The notes under the pieces are model-generated. The model worked only from the letters and a program-made list of their open reading frames with translations, was not told where the DNA came from and made no database searches. A program made the position numbers and the translations under genes. A DNA stretch of 43,495 nucleotides from Gemmatimonadales bacterium. Its GTDB lineage: Bacteria; Gemmatimonadota; Gemmatimonadetes; Gemmatimonadales; GWC2-71-9. The stretch covers positions 1 to 43,495 of the forward strand of contig DATAOI010000082.1 in NCBI GenBank assembly GCA_036265815.1. Reading direction: 5' to 3'. Within the stretch, counting starts at the first letter, position 1. Each line of letters starts with the position of its first letter. This document shows, in pieces, positions 34,465-42,574 of this stretch.

Positions 34465-35516
34465 GCCGGCTCCCGATCGCCGGGCCGATTCCGATGGCCC
34501 AACGGGAGGGCCGCGCCTCTCCCTCGGCGCACCGACGCGGGGGCACGCTGCACCTGGAAGACCAGGGCTCTCAGCCGGCACCTCCGGTCAAAGGCGCGAC
34601 CTGGGAGTGGTACATCCCGATCTATTTCTGGCTGGGCGGGATCTCGGGCGGCGCATGGCTGATGACTGCCGCGGAGGATCTTGCCGGCGGCCGGGACCGT
34701 CGCGTCATTCGCGCGGCCCGGTATGTCGCGCTGGGAAGCCTGCTCGGCGGGACGGCGCTGCTCATCGCGGACCTGGGGCGGCCGGACCGATTCCTCAACA
34801 TGCTCCGGGTGTTCCGGCGCCGGTCGACGATGAGTCTGGGAGCATGGGGCCTCACACTGTACGGAGGCCTGGCCGGCGCGGCCGCCCTGCTCCAGGTGGC
34901 GGAGGACGGATGGCTGGGGAACTGGCCAATGCTCTCGAGGATGTCTCGGGGAGCGCCCGGGCGGGTGCTCCACGCCCTCGGACTGCCGCCGGCGCTCTTC
35001 GTGGGCGGATACACCGGCGTGCTGCTCGGCGCCACCAATACGCCGAGTTGGGCGCGCCGAGCCAGGCTGCTGGGGCCGCTGTTCCTTTCGTCCGCGGTCT
35101 CCAGCGGCGCGGCCGCCGTCTCCGCCGCCGTGGAGCTCGCTGGTGGGGTACGGCGACGTACCCGGCGGCGGCTGGCGCGAGCGGAACGGGCGGCACTGGC
35201 GAGTGAGCTGGCGCTCACTATCGTGAGCGAGCGGGAGGCACACCGACTGGTGTCAGCCCACCACGAGCCAGGCGTACTCCGGCCGGCCCGCGGTCTCATG
35301 CTCGCCGCGGGCATGGCGGCGCCGCTGGCGCTCGCCATGACCGAGCATCGCGGCAAGACGCGCCGCCGCAAGGCGGGACTCGCCTCCGCCGCCCTGGCGC
35401 TGGCCGGGAGTCTGGGGCTCCGGTACCTCACCACCTACGAAGGCTACCGCTCCGCCCGTACTCCGGACGATACCTGGCGCCACACCGCGCGCCTCCCGCC
35501 ACGAGACCACGAATGA
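34461..35516 (+). CDS. nrfD: NrfD-family membrane subunit of formate dehydrogenase
   Basis: 351 residues from GTG 34461 (GTGA overlap with fdhB); ATG 34494 is an alternative that trims a charged leader. 'WEWYIPIYFWLGGISGGAWLM' and 'LIADLGRPDRFLNMLRVF', followed by 'RRRSTMSLGAWGLTLYGG', are NrfD/PsrC signatures. About eight membrane helices can be counted. NrfD subunits pass electrons from iron-sulfur partners to quinone and carry no heme. This replaces the cytochrome b subunit (FdnI) of E. coli-type enzymes. Gene symbol given for the family only. Confidence 0.9.
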   Translation: MSRLPIAGPIPMAQREGRASPSAHRRGGTLHLEDQGSQPAPPVKGATWEWYIPIYFWLGGISGGAWLMTAAEDLAGGRDRRVIRAARYVALGSLLGGTALLIADLGRPDRFLNMLRVFRRRSTMSLGAWGLTLYGGLAGAAALLQVAEDGWLGNWPMLSRMSRGAPGRVLHALGLPPALFVGGYTGVLLGATNTPSWARRARLLGPLFLSSAVSSGAAAVSAAVELAGGVRRRTRRRLARAERAALASELALTIVSEREAHRLVSAHHEPGVLRPARGLMLAAGMAAPLALAMTEHRGKTRRRKAGLASAALALAGSLGLRYLTTYEGYRSARTPDDTWRHTARLPPRDHE

Positions 35517-35746
35517 CGGACGAGGTGCGGGGCAAGCTCACCATCGCGCAGGACGATCGGATCCGGCTGATCGACCGGGAGGGGCGGGGCTATCTCTTCG
35601 TGGTCCGGCGAGGCCGGGCGAGCCTGCGCGAGCTCGAGCGTTGGCGGGACCAAGGCACCCAGCTCCGGGTGCGCTATCGGGGCGTTCCCGACGCCGGCGC
35701 GACCGCGGATCTGATCGAGCCCATCGTGTCCGATCCGAAGCCTTAG
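35513..35746 (+). CDS. Small hypothetical protein at the end of the formate dehydrogenase operon
   Basis: 77 residues; the ATG overlaps the NrfD-like stop (ATGA). Basic, soluble-looking, with 'GKLTIAQDDRIRLIDREGRGYLFVVRRG' and 'LRVRYRGVPDAGATADLIEPI', suggesting a small beta-barrel (KOW/OB-like) rather than a membrane protein. No family named. Tight coupling implies a link with the formate dehydrogenase, for example in assembly. Its 3' end overlaps the convergent BON gene by 4 bases. Confidence 0.7.
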   Translation: MTDEVRGKLTIAQDDRIRLIDREGRGYLFVVRRGRASLRELERWRDQGTQLRVRYRGVPDAGATADLIEPIVSDPKP

Positions 35747-36465
35747 GTGGTGGAGCGGCCTGCGCGGGTACGAGACTCCCCGGCCTCGCGCTCGCTCTTT
35801 GAGCCGCGCTGCTCCTCCGAGCTCTCGCCGCTGATCAGGTCCGAGATCTTCTGGCCGATCCCCTGCCGAACCCGAAGCTGGTTGTGGACGTCGATGACGC
35901 CCGAGACGCGCTCGGCGAGGTCTTCGGCGAGCCGCTTGGCGTGCCGATCCTCGACCATGCCGGTGAGCGTGACTTCGCTGTTCTCCACCCGAACCTCGAC
36001 GTCGGACGCGTCGACGTCGGGACTCCGGGTCAACTCTTCGTTGACGTCCTCGCGGATCCGCTCATCAGAGCGCTTATATCCCTTGGGCCCCCTGCCAACG
36101 TGAGAGCCGCGCTGATAGCTCCCTTGCTGACCCGAGTAGGTGCCACCGATGCCGCTCTGGCCCTCGTAACTCCGGCCGAATTCGCGACCCTGCGAGCCGT
36201 AGCCACCCTGCCCGTACTGCCCTTGGCCATAGCCGCCCTGGCCGTACCCACCACCCTGGAAGCCCTGGAACCCCGTCTGACCCGGGCTCCAGTGCTGCCC
36301 ACCCTGATACCCGTAGCCAGGCGGCCCGTAACTGCCTTGGCCATAACCACCTTGATAGTCACCGTAAGCCTGGCCACCACCCTGCCACTGCTCTTCCCGC
36401 TCACCGGGTTTTCGGAACGAGCCGCCTTGTCCTCGGCTCCCGTAGGTGTAGTCGTCGCGATTCAT
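35743..36465 (-). CDS. BON-domain protein with Gly/Tyr/Gln-rich low-complexity N-terminus
   Basis: 240 residues from ATG 36465 (AAGGAG nine bases upstream). Residues 1-125 are almost wholly Gly, Tyr, Gln and Ser with repeated 'GYGQGGYGQGQYGQGGYG'. Residues 138-205 are a BON domain ('DERIREDVNEELTRSPDVDASDVEVRVENSEVTLTGMVEDRHAKRLAEDLAERVSGVIDVHNQL' read as three segments), a putative phospholipid-binding fold. A charged Ser/Glu/Arg tail ends it. No signal peptide, so it is probably cytoplasmic. Low-complexity tracts like this occur in bacterial RNA-binding proteins and in eukaryotic proteins that form condensates. Confidence 0.85.
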   Translation of the reverse strand: MNRDDYTYGSRGQGGSFRKPGEREEQWQGGGQAYGDYQGGYGQGSYGPPGYGYQGGQHWSPGQTGFQGFQGGGYGQGGYGQGQYGQGGYGSQGREFGRSYEGQSGIGGTYSGQQGSYQRGSHVGRGPKGYKRSDERIREDVNEELTRSPDVDASDVEVRVENSEVTLTGMVEDRHAKRLAEDLAERVSGVIDVHNQLRVRQGIGQKISDLISGESSEEQRGSKSEREAGESRTRAGRSTT

Positions 36466-36570
36466 ACTACCACTCCTTCTTTCTGCTCGGGTTACACCAA
36501 TCGCAGTCGAGATCAACAGATGACCTCGGCACCTCGCGCGAGAACCTAGACGCGTCGATGGACCGCAACC

Positions 36571-36599
36571 GTGATTGAAGTCACGCCGTGATGGATCAC
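36571..36599. promoter_or_regulatory. Two operator-like palindromes (Crp/Fnr-type spacing)
   Basis: CGTGA-N6-TCACG (36570-36585) is a perfect inverted repeat with the half-site and spacing used by Crp-family regulators. Three bases later GTGATGGATCAC (36588-36599) is a second palindrome. They lie in the 297-base gap between the divergent BON gene and response regulator, the largest gene-free stretch in the window; nothing else was seen in it. Function inferred. Confidence 0.45.
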
Positions 36600-36762
36600 A
36601 TACATGCACTCGCGTTGTGCAGACCGACAGGCGATTCACCGGAATCATCCTCCCACCGCATACCAAGCTTCCCTCGGGAATCTCACTGGCCCGTGTTGTG
36701 CGGCGATTTCCACGGTCACACCCCTCCCCTGGTACCGTCCACGTCACAACCATGGAGCACCG

Positions 36763-37158
36763 ATGCCCGGGTCTCGTGAGAGAATCCTCGTGGTGGACGA
36801 CACCGAGTCATTGCGGAGCGATGTCTGCCGGATCCTGCGAGGAGAGGGTTACGAGGTCGTTTCGGCGAGCGGGGGGGTGGAAGCGCAATGGTGCTTGGAG
36901 CGGGGCATGCGGGTAGACCTACTGCTGGCCGACCTGGCGAGCCCAGAGGCCGACGACTATCACCTGGGCATCGCGCTGGGCATGCTGCACCCGCACCGGC
37001 CGGTGATCTTCACCTCGGCGCGGAACCGGCACGAGAACATCCAGCGCGGGCTGCTGGATCCGCGCTCGCCCTTCCTGCAGAAGCCGTTTCCACCCTACCT
37101 GCTCACCCGGCTGGTCCGGATGGTCCTCGACAGCTGGGAGCCGCCGCAGGAGATGTGA
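36763..37158 (+). CDS. Single-domain response regulator (CheY-like receiver)
   Basis: 131 residues from ATG 36763 (GGAG six bases upstream); longer ORF starts lack a ribosome site. Complete receiver fold: acidic pair Asp12/Asp13 in 'ILVVDDTES', phospho-acceptor Asp57 in 'VDLLLADLAS', Ser/Thr in 'PVIFTSAR' and Lys in 'FLQKPFPP'. No output domain, so it works by protein contact. No histidine kinase in the window. Possibly linked with the Ser/Thr kinases or the chemoreceptor-like protein, but that is speculation. Confidence 0.9.
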   Translation: MPGSRERILVVDDTESLRSDVCRILRGEGYEVVSASGGVEAQWCLERGMRVDLLLADLASPEADDYHLGIALGMLHPHRPVIFTSARNRHENIQRGLLDPRSPFLQKPFPPYLLTRLVRMVLDSWEPPQEM

Positions 37159-37167
37159 CCGGGCCGG

Positions 37168-38073
37168 TCAGAGGATCTTCTTTCCGAACGCCGACTGCAC
37201 CAGCTCCACCGCGAACAGCGCCGACGTGTTTCCCTGGTCCAGGATCGGGTTGACCTCGACCATCTCCAGCGAGGTCATGACACCCGAGTCATGGAGCAGC
37301 TCCATGATGACGTGGGCCTCGCGGTAGTCGAGTCCGCCCTTGACCGGGGTCCCGACCCCCGGCGCCAGGGTCGGGTCGACCGCGTCCAGATCGAAGCTCA
37401 CGTGCAGCAGGTCGGTCCCGTCGGTCACCCGGGCCAGGGCCCTGGTCATCACTCGATGGATCCCGTGCCGATCGATGTCCGACATGGTATGGACCTGCAC
37501 GCCGGTCTGTTTGAGCCGGCTCTTCTCTCCGGCGTCGAGGCTCCGGATCCCCACCAGCGCGACGTTCTCGGGGGCCACCTTGGGACCCGCCCCGCCGATC
37601 GCGGTGAGCTGCCGAGGACCGAAGCCGAGCAGGGCGGCCAGGGGCATCCCGTGGATGTTGCCGGAGGGGGAGGACTGCGGAGTGTTGATGTCGCCGTGGG
37701 CATCGATCCACAGCACGCCGAGCTTTTTTCTCTTTCGCCTGGCGTAGGCGGCGATACCGGAGATCGTCCCGGCGGCGATGGAATGGTCGCCGCCGAGCAC
37801 CAGGGGGAAGTGCCCCTTGCCCATGATGCGGTCGACGTGGCGGCAGACCAGGGCGGAGACCCGGGTGATCTCCGGCAGATACCGGGCCCGCACGTCCCCC
37901 ACCCTGAGCTGCTCCATGTTCTTGATGGGGATGTCCCCCTCGTCGACCACCTTGTGGCCGAGCTCCCGGAGGGCACCATCGATGCCGGCGATGCGAATGG
38001 CGGACGGCCCCATGTCCACACCGCGACGCCCGGACCCGAGGTCCATGGGGACGCCCAGTACGTGGACGATCAT
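37168..38073 (-). CDS. rocF: Arginase
   Basis: 301 residues, the usual length. Hydrolyses arginine to ornithine and urea with two Mn ions. Metal ligands: His97 in 'LVLGGDHSIAAG', Asp124/His126/Asp128 in 'LWIDAHGDINT', and the pair in 'FDLDAVDPTLAPGVGTP'. 'SGNIHGMPLAALLG' matches the arginine-binding loop of arginases rather than agmatinases. It could use the Arg freed by the cyanophycin operon. Convergent with the response regulator. Alternative: formiminoglutamase-like, less likely given 'GNIHGMP'. Confidence 0.94.
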   Translation of the reverse strand: MIVHVLGVPMDLGSGRRGVDMGPSAIRIAGIDGALRELGHKVVDEGDIPIKNMEQLRVGDVRARYLPEITRVSALVCRHVDRIMGKGHFPLVLGGDHSIAAGTISGIAAYARRKRKKLGVLWIDAHGDINTPQSSPSGNIHGMPLAALLGFGPRQLTAIGGAGPKVAPENVALVGIRSLDAGEKSRLKQTGVQVHTMSDIDRHGIHRVMTRALARVTDGTDLLHVSFDLDAVDPTLAPGVGTPVKGGLDYREAHVIMELLHDSGVMTSLEMVEVNPILDQGNTSALFAVELVQSAFGKKIL

Positions 38074-38091
38074 GGCGCGAGCCGCTCGGCG

Positions 38092-38886
38092 TCAGGGATG
38101 GTGGCCTGACCCTTCCGGAGTGACATAGGCCGCGGTGATTCCCCCATCGACCCGGAAATCCGCCCCCGTGATGAAGGACGACTCGTCCGAGGCGAGGAAC
38201 AGCGCCGCCTGCGCGATCTCACGGGCCTCGCCGAACCGGCCCATGGGGATGTGCACCAGGCGCCGCTGCCGCTTTTCCTCGGTCGAGAGGAACTTCTCCA
38301 GGAGGGCGGTGCGCACCGGGCCGGGGGACAACGCGTTGGCCCGGATATTCTGGCGCGCGTGGATGATGGCGATCTCTCGCGTCATCGCCAGCACCGCGCC
38401 TTTAGAGGCCGTGTACGCGATCTGAGGCGTGGCGGCACCCAGCGTCGCCACGAAGCTCGCGACGTTGATAATGGACCCGCCGCCTGCTTCCAGAAGGTAG
38501 GGAATGCCTGCCCGGCAGCATCGCGCCACCCCTTTCACATTGACGTCGAGCACCAGATCCCAGGTGGCGTCGCTGGTATTCACCACGCCGTCGTCCTCGC
38601 CCGGGGAAACGCCGGCGTTGTTGTACAGCACAGTGACCTTCCCGAACGCACGCGCGGATTCGGCGTAGAGTCGCTCGACATCGGTCGTCGAGCGTACGTC
38701 GCCCGGGAGGAACCGGGCCTTGCCGCCCGCGGCTCTGATCTCCCCTGCCACCGCTTCACCCGCCGCCGGGTTCACGTCGTTGACGACAACGGCCGCCCCT
38801 TCCGCGGCAAACAGGCGGGCGGCTTCAGCGCCGAGTCCTGCTCCGGAGCCGGTGATGACGGCGACTTTTCCATCCAGACGTCCCAT
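38092..38886 (-). CDS. SDR-family oxidoreductase
   Basis: 264 residues from ATG 38886; longer starts run into the glutamine-synthetase-like gene. NAD(P)-binding TGSGAGLG (residues 13-20), 'NNAG', catalytic Ser in 'SIINVASFVA' and 'YTASK'. 'INVASF...RVDGGITAAY' ending is typical of classical SDRs annotated as 3-oxoacyl-ACP reductase-like. Last gene of a three-gene operon (aldehyde dehydrogenase, glutamine-synthetase-like, SDR), 5 bases after the middle gene, so it may oxidise or reduce an intermediate of the same pathway. Confidence 0.9.
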   Translation of the reverse strand: MGRLDGKVAVITGSGAGLGAEAARLFAAEGAAVVVNDVNPAAGEAVAGEIRAAGGKARFLPGDVRSTTDVERLYAESARAFGKVTVLYNNAGVSPGEDDGVVNTSDATWDLVLDVNVKGVARCCRAGIPYLLEAGGGSIINVASFVATLGAATPQIAYTASKGAVLAMTREIAIIHARQNIRANALSPGPVRTALLEKFLSTEEKRQRRLVHIPMGRFGEAREIAQAALFLASDESSFITGADFRVDGGITAAYVTPEGSGHHP

Positions 38887-38891
38887 TGGCC

Positions 38892-40256
38892 TCACGCGCG
38901 CTCGAAGTTCCGCAGCAGGTCGATATCGGTGACCCGCCGGTCGTACACCATCTGCTCCTGACGGGCGGTGTTCACGTAGTGGTCCACGACGACGTCCCCG
39001 AACGCCTCCCGCGCGATCGCGGAGTCGTCCAGCAGGCGGACGGCCTCGTACAGCGACTTCGGCACCTCGCGCACTGCGGGGTCGCGGTAGGCGTCGCCGG
39101 TGTAGAGGCCCTCGAACGTGAGGCCGTGCGTGATCCCGTGGATACCGGCCGCGATGGTGGCCGCGAAGGCGAGGTAGGGATTGGCGTCGGCGCCGGGGCA
39201 GCGGTTCTCCACCCGAATGGCCTTGGGCGAGTGGCCCAGGATGCGGAGACCGCAGGTGCGGTTGTCCACGCCTGCCACCAGTCGCGTGGGCGCGAAGGTT
39301 CCCGCCATGTAGCGACGATAGCTGTTCACGTAGGGCGCGTAGAACACGCTGAAGTCCCGCCCGCAGGCGAGCTGTCCGGCGACCCATTGCTGCAGCCGCT
39401 CCGACATGTGGGCCGGTCCGGCCTTGGCGTAACCCACCGGCTCACCGGTCTGCGTGTCCCAGAGAGAGCTGTGCAGATGGAAGGAGCTCCCTGCCAGGGC
39501 GGCATTCCACTTGGCCATGAAGGTGATGGACTTGCCCATCATGGCGGCCACTTCCTTGATCCCGTGCTTGAACAGGACGTGGTGGTCGGCCATGAGCACC
39601 GGCTCCTGATGCGCCAGATTCAGCTCCTCCTGCCCCGGCCCCCACTCTCCCTTGGAGCTCTCGACCTCCAGGCCGAGGGCGTCCATGTGACGCCGCAGCG
39701 CCTGCATGAGCGGCTCTTCCTTGGTGGTCTGGAAGATGTGGTAGTCCTGGATGTACCGGCCGACGGGATCGAGCACGCGGTACCCCTTGTCGAAGGCCTG
39801 CTCGTAGGTGTCGTTGAAGACATAGAACTCGAGCTCGGAGGCCAGCCGAATGGTGAGCCCGAGATCCGCCGCCCGCCGTACCTGTGCCTGCAGCACCTGG
39901 CGCGGGGCCACCGGCAGCGGCTTGTGGTCCTTCCCTTCGACGTCGCCCAGCACCAGGGCCGTTTTGTCGAGCCAGGGGATCACGGCGATGGTCGAATGAT
40001 CGGGTCGGACCATGAAGTCTCCGTACCCGAGCTCCCAAGAGAACAGGGCGTACCCCGGCAGCGGCTCGTTCTCGATGTCGCAGCCGAGCAGGTAGTCGCA
40101 TCCTTCCCAGCCCTCGTGCGCGGCGGCAAGGTAGGTGCGGCCGGTGTAGCGCTTGCCCGTGAGCCGCCCCTGCTGGTCCGGGAACACGGCGAGCACGGTA
40201 TCGATGGCGCCCTGCTCGACCATGCGCCCGAGCTCGGCGAGGCCGACGGTCTTCAT
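38892..40256 (-). CDS. Glutamine-synthetase-family ligase (gamma-glutamylpolyamine synthetase-like)
   Basis: 454 residues. Active-site motifs of the GS fold are all there: 'ASELEFYVF', 'KGEWGPGQEELNL', 'GSSFHLHSSLW', 'DNRTCGLRI' and 'IRVENRCPGADANPYLA'. No regulatory adenylylation Tyr motif. With an aldehyde dehydrogenase and SDR in the same operon it fits the PuuA/GlnA3/GlnA4 group, which links glutamate to putrescine, other polyamines or ethanolamine. Which amine is used cannot be read from sequence. Its ATG overlaps the aldehyde dehydrogenase stop (ATGA). Confidence 0.9.
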   Translation of the reverse strand: MKTVGLAELGRMVEQGAIDTVLAVFPDQQGRLTGKRYTGRTYLAAAHEGWEGCDYLLGCDIENEPLPGYALFSWELGYGDFMVRPDHSTIAVIPWLDKTALVLGDVEGKDHKPLPVAPRQVLQAQVRRAADLGLTIRLASELEFYVFNDTYEQAFDKGYRVLDPVGRYIQDYHIFQTTKEEPLMQALRRHMDALGLEVESSKGEWGPGQEELNLAHQEPVLMADHHVLFKHGIKEVAAMMGKSITFMAKWNAALAGSSFHLHSSLWDTQTGEPVGYAKAGPAHMSERLQQWVAGQLACGRDFSVFYAPYVNSYRRYMAGTFAPTRLVAGVDNRTCGLRILGHSPKAIRVENRCPGADANPYLAFAATIAAGIHGITHGLTFEGLYTGDAYRDPAVREVPKSLYEAVRLLDDSAIAREAFGDVVVDHYVNTARQEQMVYDRRVTDIDLLRNFERA

Positions 40257-41671
40257 GGGGAGGTCTCGAAGTAGATGTTCTTGATCTCGGAGTAGTGGTC
40301 GAGCGCGTGCATGCCGAGCTCGCGCCCGAGCCCCGACTGTTTGAACCCGCCGAAGGGAGCCTGGAGGTGCACGCTGGACGAAGAGTTGACCGACAGCACT
40401 CCGGTCTGCACCGCGGCAGCCACCCGGAGTCCGCGCTTCAGATCGTTGGTCCAGAGCGAGCCCGACAATCCGTAGATCGACCCGTTGGCGATGGCGACCG
40501 CCTCCGCCTCGGTGTCGAACGGGATGACGCTGGCGACGGGGCCGAAGATCTCCTCGTCCACGATTCGCATCCCGGGGCGCGCGTCGGCGAACACGGCGGG
40601 CTGGAGGAAGTATCCCGGCCCCTCGATCCGCTGGCCGCCGGTCACCAGCCGCGCGCCCTCCTGCTTTCCCAGGGCGAGGTACCGCTCGGTGACATCGCGC
40701 TGGCCGGCGGAGATGACCGGCCCCATCTGGGTCTCTTCGGCGAGCGGATTGCCCACCACGGTACCATCGGCCGCCGCGCGCATCGCCTCCACGAATTGCG
40801 GATAGATGGAGCGCTCCACGATGGTGCGCGAGCGGGCGCAGCAGTCCTGCCCCGCGTTGGCGAACACCGATGCGGCCGCCTCGCCCGCGGCCTGTGCGAC
40901 GTCTGCATCACCGAACACGATACAGGGTGATTTACCCCCCAGCTCCAGCGACACGCGCTTGATGGTCTGGGCGGCCGCGGCCATGATGGCGCGACCGGTC
41001 GCGGTCTCGCCGGTAAAGCCGATCTTCGCGACGTCGGGATGCGACGACAGCGCTGCTCCGATCGCGGCACCCGGACCCGGGAGCACGTTGAGCACGCCGG
41101 GCGGCACACCCGCCTCGAGCGCGAGCTCCCCCAGGCGCAGGGCGGTGAGCGGGGTGAGGCTCGCGGGCTTGAGCACGACCGTGTTCCCGCAGGCCAGGGC
41201 CGGGGCCACCTTCCAGGTGGCGATCACCATGGGGAAGTTCCACGGCACGATCAATCCCACCACCCCGAGCGGCACGCGCAGGGTGATGTCGATCCCACCC
41301 TTCTTGACCGGGATGGTCTCGCCGACGTGCTTGTCGGCCGCGCCGGCGTAGTAGCGCAGCGTGTCGGCGACGTGATTGGCTTCCCAGCGGGCGTCGCCGA
41401 TGGGCTTGCCGACGTTGCGCGCCTCCAGCACCGCGAGCTCCTCGGCGTGGGCGCGCACCAGGTCGGAGAACCGGAACAGGATCTCGGCTCGGGCCACCGC
41501 GGTTCGGGCGGCCCACCCGGGAAACGCCGCTTTGGCGGCGGTGATGGCCGCTTCGAGCTCGGCCGGACCAGCCGCGGCGACCTCTTCGAACGGTTCGCCC
41601 TTGGCCGGCTCCATCACACCGATGACGCCCGAGCCACTCGGGCGCCGGTCGGCGATCAACAGGTTCCGCAT
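40253..41671 (-). CDS. NAD(P)-dependent aldehyde dehydrogenase
   Basis: 472 residues, standard length. Catalytic set complete: Asn145 in 'PWNFP', Lys168 in 'VVLKPAS', Glu243 in 'LELGGKSP' and nucleophile Cys277 in 'NAGQDCCARSR'; also 'EEIFGPV' and 'PFGGFKQSGLGRELG'. First gene of the operon; likely oxidises the aldehyde formed from a gamma-glutamyl amine, as PuuC does. A 110-base gap lies upstream, containing what may be the last codons of a lost gene ('APEEEFALLIEAGRELKR', ending at 41682). Confidence 0.94.
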   Translation of the reverse strand: MRNLLIADRRPSGSGVIGVMEPAKGEPFEEVAAAGPAELEAAITAAKAAFPGWAARTAVARAEILFRFSDLVRAHAEELAVLEARNVGKPIGDARWEANHVADTLRYYAGAADKHVGETIPVKKGGIDITLRVPLGVVGLIVPWNFPMVIATWKVAPALACGNTVVLKPASLTPLTALRLGELALEAGVPPGVLNVLPGPGAAIGAALSSHPDVAKIGFTGETATGRAIMAAAAQTIKRVSLELGGKSPCIVFGDADVAQAAGEAAASVFANAGQDCCARSRTIVERSIYPQFVEAMRAAADGTVVGNPLAEETQMGPVISAGQRDVTERYLALGKQEGARLVTGGQRIEGPGYFLQPAVFADARPGMRIVDEEIFGPVASVIPFDTEAEAVAIANGSIYGLSGSLWTNDLKRGLRVAAAVQTGVLSVNSSSSVHLQAPFGGFKQSGLGRELGMHALDHYSEIKNIYFETSP

Positions 41672-41781
41672 CGATCCTCGATCAGCGCTTGAGCTCCCTG
41701 CCGGCCTCGATCAGCAAGGCGAACTCTTCCTCCGGCGCCACATATTCACCCGAATCGGGGGTTTGGCAAGTCGAGGAGCGG

Positions 41782-42129
41782 CTAGGCGATCTCTCGCTTG
41801 GGGGCTGCCGGACGCCAGCGCACCCGGGCGAGCGGCACCCGCCCGCGTGCGTCGAAGACGATGCCCTCGCTCTCCAGCAACTGTCGCTGGGTGACCTCGT
41901 CGCCGGGCGCGGCACGGAGACTCACCCCGCCGGCGGCATTGATCACCCGATGCCATGGGACCCGGGAGCCGGGCGGCAAGGCGTGGAGGGCGTAGCCCAC
42001 CTGGCGCGCGTGGCCGGACAGGCCGGCCAGCTCGGCGACCTGGCCGTAGGTTGCCACCCGGCCCCGGGGAATGCGGCGCACCACCGAGTAGATCCGGGCA
42101 CGAGTCCCGTCCGACGCCCGCGAACGCAT
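41782..42129 (-). CDS. Alkyltransferase-like (ATL) DNA-binding protein
   Basis: 115 residues from ATG 42129. It has the C-terminal domain of O6-alkylguanine-DNA alkyltransferases ('IYSVVRRIPRGRVATYGQVAELAG', 'ARQVGYALHALPPGS', 'PWHRVINAAGGVSLR'). The reactive Cys of PCHRV is Trp59 (PWHRV), as in E. coli YbaZ and fission yeast Atl1. Such proteins flip out O6-alkylguanine and hand it to nucleotide excision repair rather than reverse it. It borders the integron remnant; a few more N-terminal residues (from 42138) are possible. Confidence 0.9.
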   Translation of the reverse strand: MRSRASDGTRARIYSVVRRIPRGRVATYGQVAELAGLSGHARQVGYALHALPPGSRVPWHRVINAAGGVSLRAAPGDEVTQRQLLESEGIVFDARGRVPLARVRWRPAAPKREIA

Positions 42130-42152
42130 GAGCTCTAACCTAACCGGACCGC

Positions 42153-42509
42153 ATGAGGGACAGCGCCGTCGAGGATCTACTGGCACCGGCCGATCCGGAG
42201 AGCGGTCGCGTTCGGCGGCACCACCTCCATGGGTCGGTCGTGCAGCGGGCCATGACCGCAGCGGTCCGGGCGAGCGGGATCGGGAAACGGGCGAGCTGCC
42301 ATACTCTGCGACACTCCTTCGCAACCCATCTCCTCGAGGCCGGGTACGACATCCGGACGGTTCAGGAGCTCTTGGGGCACCCGGATGTGTCGACCACGAT
42401 GATCTACACGCATGTCCTGAACCGGGGAGGCCGGGGGGTCCGAAGCCCGGCGGACCGCCTGGGGGATGAATGTGGATGCAGGAATGGCGGAATAGACTGC
42501 GGTCGGTGA
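42153..42509 (+). pseudogene. intI: IntI-type integron integrase, C-terminal fragment
   Basis: About 118 codons from ATG 42153, of which 20-105 match the end of integron integrases: '[20 protein letters not shown]', '[21 protein letters not shown]', '[20 protein letters not shown]', '[13 protein letters not shown]'. Catalytic His50/Arg53, His76 and the nucleophile Tyr85 are present. The SAM-like N-terminal domain, the first catalytic Arg and the IntI-specific insertion are missing: full enzymes have about 320 residues. The break lies next to the start of the ATL gene on the other strand. Confidence 0.88.
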
Positions 42510-42553
42510 TGTTAGTGCCTGATGACCGGCAAGGGATGTAGGTCCATTGATTA

Positions 42554-42560
42554 GTTAGGC
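42554..42560 (+). other. attI-like core site
   Basis: GTTAGGC fits the GTTRRRY core at which integron integrases cut. It lies between the integrase fragment and the first cassette gene (ATG 42575), where the attI/cassette junction is expected. Confidence 0.6.
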
Positions 42561-42574
42561 CGCGAGAAGACCCG

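Noticed and set aside
36686-36705. Sigma-54-like promoter before the response regulator
   Set aside because: TGGCCC is present but the -12 box lacks TTGC at the required spacing.
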